64,000 bases of DNA from Platynereis dumerilii (Eukaryota > Annelida > Polychaeta > Phyllodocida > Nereididae): contig JAPTHN010000004.1 in the NCBI GenBank assembly GCA_026936325.1, forward strand, positions 10,899,439 through 10,963,438. The letters are read 5' to 3'. Position numbers and translations under genes: made by a program. Below are positions 12,001 to 21,000 of this stretch, piece after piece. Under the pieces are notes generated by a model. The model ran no database searches, was not told the DNA's origin, and saw only the letters and a program-made list of their open reading frames with translations. The first letter of the stretch is position 1. Every line of letters starts with the position of its first letter.

Positions 12001-15000
12001 AATAACACACAATGTCCAAATAATATCTGCTAATATTTTGTTTCAAGCAACCAAATTTTATGAAACTAATAATAGGGCAATTCCGTAAACTCAGATTTAC
12101 AGATTTGACAGTTTAGCAGCTTGTGTAGCCCTACCACCATACCTTAGCTATTTATTTGGTATCCTGGCATGAGGCCAGGTAATAGGGGTATCAGACAAGC
12201 CATCAACCAAAGCTCCAAGTGTAACAGGAGCTGAGCTACCTCAAAATATCAGCATTTCGGACGTACATTATGTGATGTACGTCCGAAACGCTACATATTT
12301 TGATTTAACTCAGCTCCTGTTGCACTTACAGCTTTGGTTAGTGGCTTGTCTGATACCCCTATTACCTGGCCTCATCCCTGTATAACAATGAAATAGTTGA
12401 GATATAATGGTACGGCTACACAAGCTGCTAGAGTGCCAAATCTGTAAATCTTAGTTTATGGAATTGCCCAATACTAGAACACTGCTGAGATGCTGTGAAA
12501 TTTTTTATTTGTTTTTGTGAAATTTTGGCTGTTAAATTAAGCACAACCAGCTTTATGAGAGTGTCGTTACATTGGCAAAAACTTCATAAATACGTTCTTA
12601 CATTGATACAATTTGAGAAGGTTTAAAAGGACATCTTTCATCATAATATTATGTTCATCCCAAGAACGTTGGAATATTGTCTTATAATGATGTGAAAATG
12701 ACAATGCTATGATTAAAATGAATTTGTGATATTTTATATATATCAAAAGAACAATGTTATATAAGTTGTTCTAGATGCCGAATGGAGGCATAATTGTAAG
12801 GTTCACTTCCTTCTAATAGATAATAGATTATTGTTTCTTTAACAATTTGAAACCAATACATTCTTTTTGATACAGGCTTCCTAGCGGAACAAGCAGCCAT
12901 CAACCACTCGGCAACACCTAAACGCCATTCTAAACCCCTGCCGCCCTCTAGAGGTTCTCACGAGCAACAAAAAACGTTCCATGACATCAACATGAGGGGT
13001 TCGGAAGGGGCGCACTGCGAGATGGCGTCAATGGATAACCTGTCTCAGAACTCGCAAAGTTTGACAACCGACTCAGAGACCAACTTCCAGCTGGGGCAGG
13101 TAGGTGGCGGCACTTGTATTTTGAAATTTTTAGCAATTATGTTGGTTAATAGAATAGAATGATGATAATTCTTTTGGCTCTTCAAAGAATGATGATAGAT
13201 GGATAGAAATGGCAAGTGCAGCCCTCCAAGCCCAGTTCCAGGGGCTCGCGAGGATTGAATTATTTGGGTTCATTGCTGGGTTAAGAACTCGTGAGGCACT
13301 TGAACCAATGCAGGATTGGTTGACTCTAGGATTATTATTGGGTTTCGAGTCAAACATTTTGCTTGCAACAATTCGGACCATTTCTAAGCAGTGAAAGCGC
13401 CGAAGAATGCCATGGTAAATTATTAAATTAAATGGCTGAAAACTCCTGGAGTTAATTTGGTAAAATAGGCGAAAATTTGTACTTAAATCTGCCATAAATC
13501 TGTTCATTCTTAGATAGTAACTGAATATGGCATACATTTGAATATATTGTAATGAATATTTCTATTCATTTCAGGGTCTTTCATCCTCAGAAGGGTCCTC
13601 GTTACACGGAGCAGGGGAAAAGAAAGCAACCCCCTTGGCGTCGGGGACCAGCCTCGATCTGGTGGAGGAGGAGAAAGCGCCATCTTTTGGGAAGACTCCT
13701 CTTTACCCCCTTCCTCAATCACCAAGCAAGACGGCGGCTTTGAGGTTCGCAGTTTTGTCAGAAATGCGATCATTTGATTCAGGGTTCCCACTCAACCTGG
13801 AAAACCTTGAAAACCTGGAATTTTGGTTTGTGCTTTTCCCGGCCTGGAAAAACCTGGAAAATGTGATATTTCCACCAAAAACCTGGGAAAAGTCAGGAAT
13901 TTGGGGTTCTCTTGCCAAAATTGAAACTATCCAACAAATTGTGGAATTCGACGACTATCTACGGCGTAAAATCAGTTTGAAAGAATTGCAGGTTTAGGCC
14001 TTGAAAATTGGTTTTGGCAGCCTTGAAAAACCTGGAAAAAACCTTGAATTTGAACTGGGCAAAAGAGTGGGAACCCTGTTTAATTAATTTGTTTGGTAGT
14101 TTTAATGTTCGTATTAAAGTACATTGTAGTAACTATTGTATAGGGGAGACTCGGCCAGGTCTTTTTATTAGATGTCAGTTTCAAACTTTTATGATAATTC
14201 TAATGTCTCTGTTTGACTTTCCAGCGCCATCAACCTTCCCAGCCGAGTGTCCGGCTCCCAAGGACAGCTATCTTCAGTGACGAAAATCTCCAAAGCTCTC
14301 AGCGTTCCTGCCGACCTCCAGAGGTCAATGGATGACCTTGATAGTCAGGTGAGTGAGGTCAAAGGTCAAGATAATATATACATGCATGATTATTGAAAGG
14401 TCAAGGGCCTATGAGCTTAAATTCAATCTTCGCCTCATTACTCTCTCCTCCTGCTCTTATTAGTCTGCCAAGTGCTTAAATACAGCACGTAAAGCCGGAA
14501 CAATCCATTTCTCAATTCATGTAGTCAACACAAACACCAAAAATTTCAACTCTTACAAAACATGATTGTGTGTCGTTCAAGGAGTTTGTGAGACTTTTAT
14601 TCACTTTTTAGCTGTAAATAGCCCACATCGGCGCTGATGGGGCGTAAAACTCACTCACTCTTCACTTTTTGGCTGGAGAATTCTGGAGAATTCTCTAGCC
14701 TTTTTAATAATGGGTTTTGGGGGTGTGGTCGATATTTGGAGGTGTGGCGCATAATGCCAGGTATGCATTTTTGGCCATCATGCGTTGAGTTTGTGTTTGT
14801 GGTAATTGCTGGTTAGAAGCAATCTTAGTTGGCTAATTTGACAGCATTAGGCAAGGTGTAATGGGTTGACAGTTGTTCGGTTGAAACTGTGGCAGTACTT
14901 AAAAATTTTTAATTTTTGGGGGTGTGGCCATTTAGAGCCAATGAGAATGAGGGACTTGGTGGGAGTGGCCATTTCAGCCAATAGGGAGACATGTAGAATG

Positions 15001-18000
15001 CAAGGCCTGGGGGGGGGAGGACACATCCAGGGGGGTACTTGCAGAAATTATTTTTTTTGCTAGTTATACTTCTAGGCTGGGGGTCACCTCGGAGGGAGGT
15101 AATTTTAAAAATTTTAGATTTTAAAAGTCCCGAGGGGGGTCACCTCGGGGGGGGTACTCGCAAAAAAAAAATTTTCTGCCTGTTATATTGCCAGACTTGG
15201 GTCACCTCGGGGGAGGTATTAAATTTTATATTCTACACAAGGCCCCGGGGGGGGGGTCACATCCGGGGGGTACTCGCAGAAATTTTTTTTTTTGCTAGTG
15301 ATATCTCTAGGCTTTGGGTCACCTCTGAGGGAGGTAATTTAAAAATTTTTAGATTTTACAAGTCCTGAGGGGGGTCACCTCAGGGGGGGGGGTTACTCGC
15401 AAAAAAAAAAAATTTTCTGCCTGTTATATTGCCAGGCTGGGGTCACCTCAGGGGAGGTATTAAATTCTATATTCTGTGCAAGGCCCGAGGGGGGGAGGAC
15501 ATTTCCAGGGGGGTACTTGCAGAAATAATTTTTTTTGCTGGCTATATTTCTAGGCTAGGGGTCACCTCGGAGGGTGGTAATTAAAAAATTTTGGATTTTA
15601 CAAGTCCCGAGGGGGGTCACCTCGGGGGGATACTTGCAAAAAAAATTTTTTTTTTCTGCTAGATATATTGCTCGGCTGGGGTCACCTCGGGGGAGGTATT
15701 AAATTTTATATTCTATTCAAGGCCCGGGGGGGGGGGTCACATCCGGTGGGAGCTTGCAGAAATTTTTTTTTTTGCTAGTTATGTTTCTAGGTTGGTCACC
15801 TCGGAGGGAGGTAATTAAAAAATTTAGGATTTTACAAGTCCCGAGGGGGTCACCTCAGGGGGGGGAGTACTCGCAAAAAAAAAAAAAGTTTATTTCTGCT
15901 AGATAGGCTGGGGTCACCTCGGGAGGTATTAAATTTTATATTCTATACAAGGCCCGGGGGGGTCACATCCAGGGGGGTACTTGCAGAAATTTTTATTTTT
16001 GCTAGTTATATTTCTAGGCTGGGGCTCTCCTCGGAAGGAGGTAATTTTAAAATTGTATATTTTACAAGTCCGGGGGGGGGGGGTCACGTCGGGGGGTGTC
16101 CTCGCAAAAAAAAATTGTTTTTGCTAGTTTTGCTAGTTATATGCTAGGGGTGAAAGCAGAAGAATGAGTAGCCTACCTGTCGAGACAACTGAGATAGCGT
16201 GCATTTTAGCAGCCATCTTTCTTCATTCCTGGACTGCCAAATGTGACCTTAATATTTTATAAAATTTGGTTCAGGTGTACGCCTGTGGGTATTGATTGGG
16301 AACATGACGATAAATTCAAGATGTAGGCCTTTCTGGCAGCCATCTTTTGTCATTCTTGAACTGTCCATTTGTGACCTTAATATTCCGCTTATTAACCGAC
16401 CTAACGTCGGTTATTAGAGGAGGTCTAAGGACGAGTGACAGGAGGAGTGACAGGAGGAGTGAATTGAATGGATGAGTGAAACTCGTCTGCTACTTGAGTC
16501 ATTATGAGATGGCCTGAAACTTGGCAATTTATGAAGGAATAGCGTGAATTTTTCATTTAAACATTTATATGTACCGTAAGGATAGTATTGCTGTAGGAAT
16601 GATATGTGTATATACTGTTATTTCGTCAATTGATGACTTGAATGAATAGAACATGTGAAATGTTTTTTTTGCCCATATATGCACCACCAACAGATGGCAC
16701 CACAAAAATGTGATGCTACATGCAGCCTCCTAGTGTTAAATATTTGTAGCACAGAGCTGTGCCAAGACCTATGCTTCTGTAAGTTGACTCAGTTCTTGGC
16801 TCAAGCTGAGATTGCCTGATTCTCATTAGGCAATAAAAATCATAGACAAGTGAGTCAATAAAACTTGGCCACTTGCTGATGACAGAGTTTGGTTCAGTTT
16901 GTTTTAAAAGTCTTGATGACAATTACTTCAAAGTTTCATGCTTAATTACTTGTAATTGAACCTGGGCTATGAAGCTGAACAATATGCCTTAAACATGTTA
17001 AAGCATGGGGACCTATTATAAAAGCAGGATGGGTGGAAACCATGGTCATTGTGTGTCCAACCTCCGAAAAAGTCAACATCTCCCATTCCTCTTCACGAAC
17101 AATGAAATACAATGATGTATTCCATCTATTTATAGAATTTCCATATATATTTCGTTTTATTGTATAATTTTGCACAATTAGTGCTACTTCTGGTTTTTAA
17201 AAGTTCATATTTTTTATAAATTCAGGAAAATATGGAATTATTACGGAGTTTATCTTGTAACTTTGATTCACAGGTCATCTTTTAACATGATTGGTCAGAA
17301 ATAAAATAACTTTTATGACCCCTATGATATCAAAGGTCTATAGAGCTCTGAAGTTGAAGTATAGCATCGGAAGAATTATGCAATTTGTACCCCTCTTCCA
17401 ATTGGCTAAGGCCATTTCCAGGAAACCAATTAGCTCTCTTGAGCAATTAAGATTTTATTGACCCTATTTTCTTGGAATATGTCATTAATTGGCAACCGGT
17501 CGGTTTTTGGAGCCTCCAGAACCTCATCCTTTACTTTGTCAAAGGAGATTCAAAAAAATTTGCTCTATATCTAGCCTATAGTACTCTCTTTTTTTTTGGT
17601 AAATATTTATCATAATAATCAATTATTTAAAAAAAAAATCTCTTGTGACATTTTGATTTTGATTTATTCACTCTTTCAAGTAAGTGAATCACAATTCACA
17701 CATTAATCTTGTTTTAATGCAAATTCAGAGGAAGTATCCACATAATGACCATTTTCTAAAAGAGTAATTAAGCTTCTTGCACTTTTGTGAATTATCATGA
17801 TTAAGTTCCTCTGGCATGTGTGGTTATTGGTCAATGACTAATAGGCCTACAGAATATAGTAACAATGTAAGTTATATAACATCAGCGTTAATGTGAAAGT
17901 CAAGTGAACATCTGAAGCCTCTAAATAGCCCACGCTGGTGATGGGGGGTGTAAAACACAAAATCACTCACTCTGGAGGTAACTGGTGTAAAAACCCAAAA

Positions 18001-21000
18001 TTAAATCGATAAAACTAGTGTCAAATACAAATCAATTAATTGTCACAAATGCACAGATAAATTTCCTCAATTTTCCAACTTCCTTTAAATCAATGTTGAA
18101 TCATTTCCGCTGTTATAAATGACAATGGTGTAGGCCTACATGGAATCCAGGTGGATCAGATGCCTCTTTACTTGGTAGATCAAAAAAATCTATCTTATTC
18201 AAGGCAGGATATAGAAGACATTACATTGAGACTTTTCCTGCATTTTCATGTTGCAGCAGTTCTTTGTTAGGTCTGTTCTGCACGAAGTATTGATCCCCCA
18301 TGGGCCGTAGCTGACAAATTTTTCCGTTGCAACACCTTGTAAAGTATGTTTCTTCTGCCATTTTCTAATCTTTCAAATTGACATTGCTCATTCAAAACTA
18401 TGCAAAGGTATTTTGCAAATTTCCCGGAAAAGGAATTGTTCAGGTCATTCTAATGTCTACCAATCAACTCTTTCTTGCATCCTCATGGCATCACTTGCTA
18501 ACTAGTTAGGAGAAATGCTACCTTTAATGCAATTACATTAGGCCGGTTTTGAATCCATGGATTCTTGTTTTAGAGTTATGAAATTTGGTACAAGTATTCC
18601 ACATTATGAATTTGTCGGCCCATAGCTCTATATGGGCAGCGACTCTGTTAGACACTAGTGTCTGCTGTCACGCTCTACTCAAACACTTGCGCAATGCTCA
18701 CTGCAGCAAGTTGCACCTATACTTCATTGCTGTACCCTCACGTCAAGAGAATCTAGTTCACGCAGACATCGCCCTACTATACCTCAACCTCCAGTTCCAC
18801 TGTTCCTACACTCATATTTTTTGCCTCAGACGCTCTCGCATGCTGCAAATCACACCTTCTACTTTCCCATAGGATTAACCAGCCATTGTATCCGAGGATG
18901 CTTGTTAGCTTGATCTCACTCTCTTGAAAAACAATAATCCTCAATGATGAGTGTTAAGTCTGCTTTACAAAATGGCCATTTTGCTTCTCTACATAATATA
19001 TGATAATTTGAAATTGTAATTCCAGTGTGACATGGGTTCCATCGGATCTTTCTCGGAGCTTTCCCGATCTCTGAACAGTCTGCTAAACGACGTCGAGAGC
19101 CAAGATTCGTTTTCTGGAGCAGGCGAGACCAAACACTATTCCAACGCGTCCGTTCAGGCCGACCTGACTGATTCCGTATGCAGTGGCGCCACCATCAGCA
19201 GCAGTCTGAACTACAGCTCCTCGTCTAGTTCCTCCGACCCAAGAGGACCCGCTCGCATTTATTCCGTGAGTGACAAAAACGTTTTGCATGCTACTTGCTA
19301 CTTGGAAATGCTGCTTTCAGAAAATTGGCAGAGATTCAACAAAAAGTCAAACAGGATCAATTGGTTTATCTGGTTCAAAGTGAAGACAGTCAATTAGTAA
19401 TACAAACTAGTTTTACAGAAGTAAATCGTAAAAAATTGGAGGTTTTTGGCATCATTTCCCCTCTGAGTTCTCAGTAAGCCAGTTATAGCAACCCGCGTCT
19501 AAAAAATATAAATTACGCCATGACCTAGCCAATTAAGCTGTTGTTGTGTTGCGCACAAATATTGCTCCTGAAGAAAGTGAAACAATTCGATTTTCTCACT
19601 ATTTGTCAAATTTTTGGATGATTTTAAAAAAAATCGACAGGATGCATACACTATGATAGTGATTTTGTTCCAAATTATCAAATTATGCGCAAGACTGATA
19701 TCGTTAGTCAAAATTGTGAATTTTCAGTAATTGGTATACTTTTGGTTTGCAGGAATCTCTTCTGTCGCCGGTTCAGGAACAGCAACCATTTGACCTTGAG
19801 GAAAGTTTCAAGGTCGCGATGGAATCATCGAGTGAATTGATTCCACGCCACCTGCTGGCGGAAGAAGAGAGCTGCTTGTCTGAAGAGGAGGAGGACGAGA
19901 AGGTGACGCATCTTGCGTCAATGGAGGATTTGAGTCAACCTACACTACAAGGATCTAGTATGGATGATATGACGGCCAGTGCTAGTGGATTTAAGGGTTT
20001 GCCGGATAGTTCAACGTCAAGTGTGGTCTCTGATATGACTGGAAGTATGGCTCATTCTGGCCACGCTGATCACTCAAGAGATGTCCGAGATGTGAGGCAT
20101 GTAGGAGATGATTTGGGACATATGGGACATTCGGGAAATGTCTCGGAACATGTCACGGACGTCATGAGTTCAACAGATGGCGCCGCTGATACAAACGTCG
20201 CCATGAGTACGAGTCTCATGAGTACAGACAGTATGAACGTTAGCACAGACTCAGTGACAATGAAGAGTGATGATGAGAGGGACGATAGGGAGTTGAAGTT
20301 GTCGTCAATGGAGTCGAGTCATGAGAGCCCTGAGGAGTCGAGCAGAGGAGAGTCGAGCCACGACTCGCAAGGAGACTCTCAAGTTGACTTACAGTTGGAA
20401 GCACAGTTAGAAGCGCAGTTAGAATCAAGGGGACTCCTATCTCCAGAAGTCCCCATGGTGTCGAGTAGTTCTTCAAACGAAAGCCAGGCTTCTGATAAAC
20501 TCACACTAGGTGGCGCTAGTAGTGTTAGTTCGGCCATTTCCGCACCCATCAACATTCCAACCCACAAGGAGGCTACTGCAGAACAACCAGCGCCCTCTAG
20601 GTCGGTCGAATCAATGGATACCAAGTCAGACGATGCTGATTCAGGCCCTAGTGGTGATTTGATTAGCGATCCTACTAATATAAGTTCTGAGGTAGGGTCC
20701 AAAGTCGTATCTCCACTCTCACCTACTGGTGTAACAAAAGCCTCAGATTCCGCAAGAGTAGCAGTTGTTAAACCAACAGGTCACCAGACTCAAGGGTTCA
20801 CTCGCAGCTCGCCAGATGGAGGCACAGGTGCCACTGGGTGCACTCCTCCTGATAAAAAGCCCAAACCTAGTGGCAGAGACATTCGTGAAATGAGGGAAAG
20901 CAGTCACGCAAGAGAGACGAAAGATTGGTCGAGTCGGATTAAAGTCGAGGAGGACGTTATTATTCCAGTTTTGGAAAAGACTGTGCAAAGAACTCTGCCT

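Noticed and set aside
18585-18872. 95-codon ORF as an extra exon or gene
   Set aside because: No recognisable domain, no suitable splice sites in phase with exons h and i, and composition like the surrounding intron.
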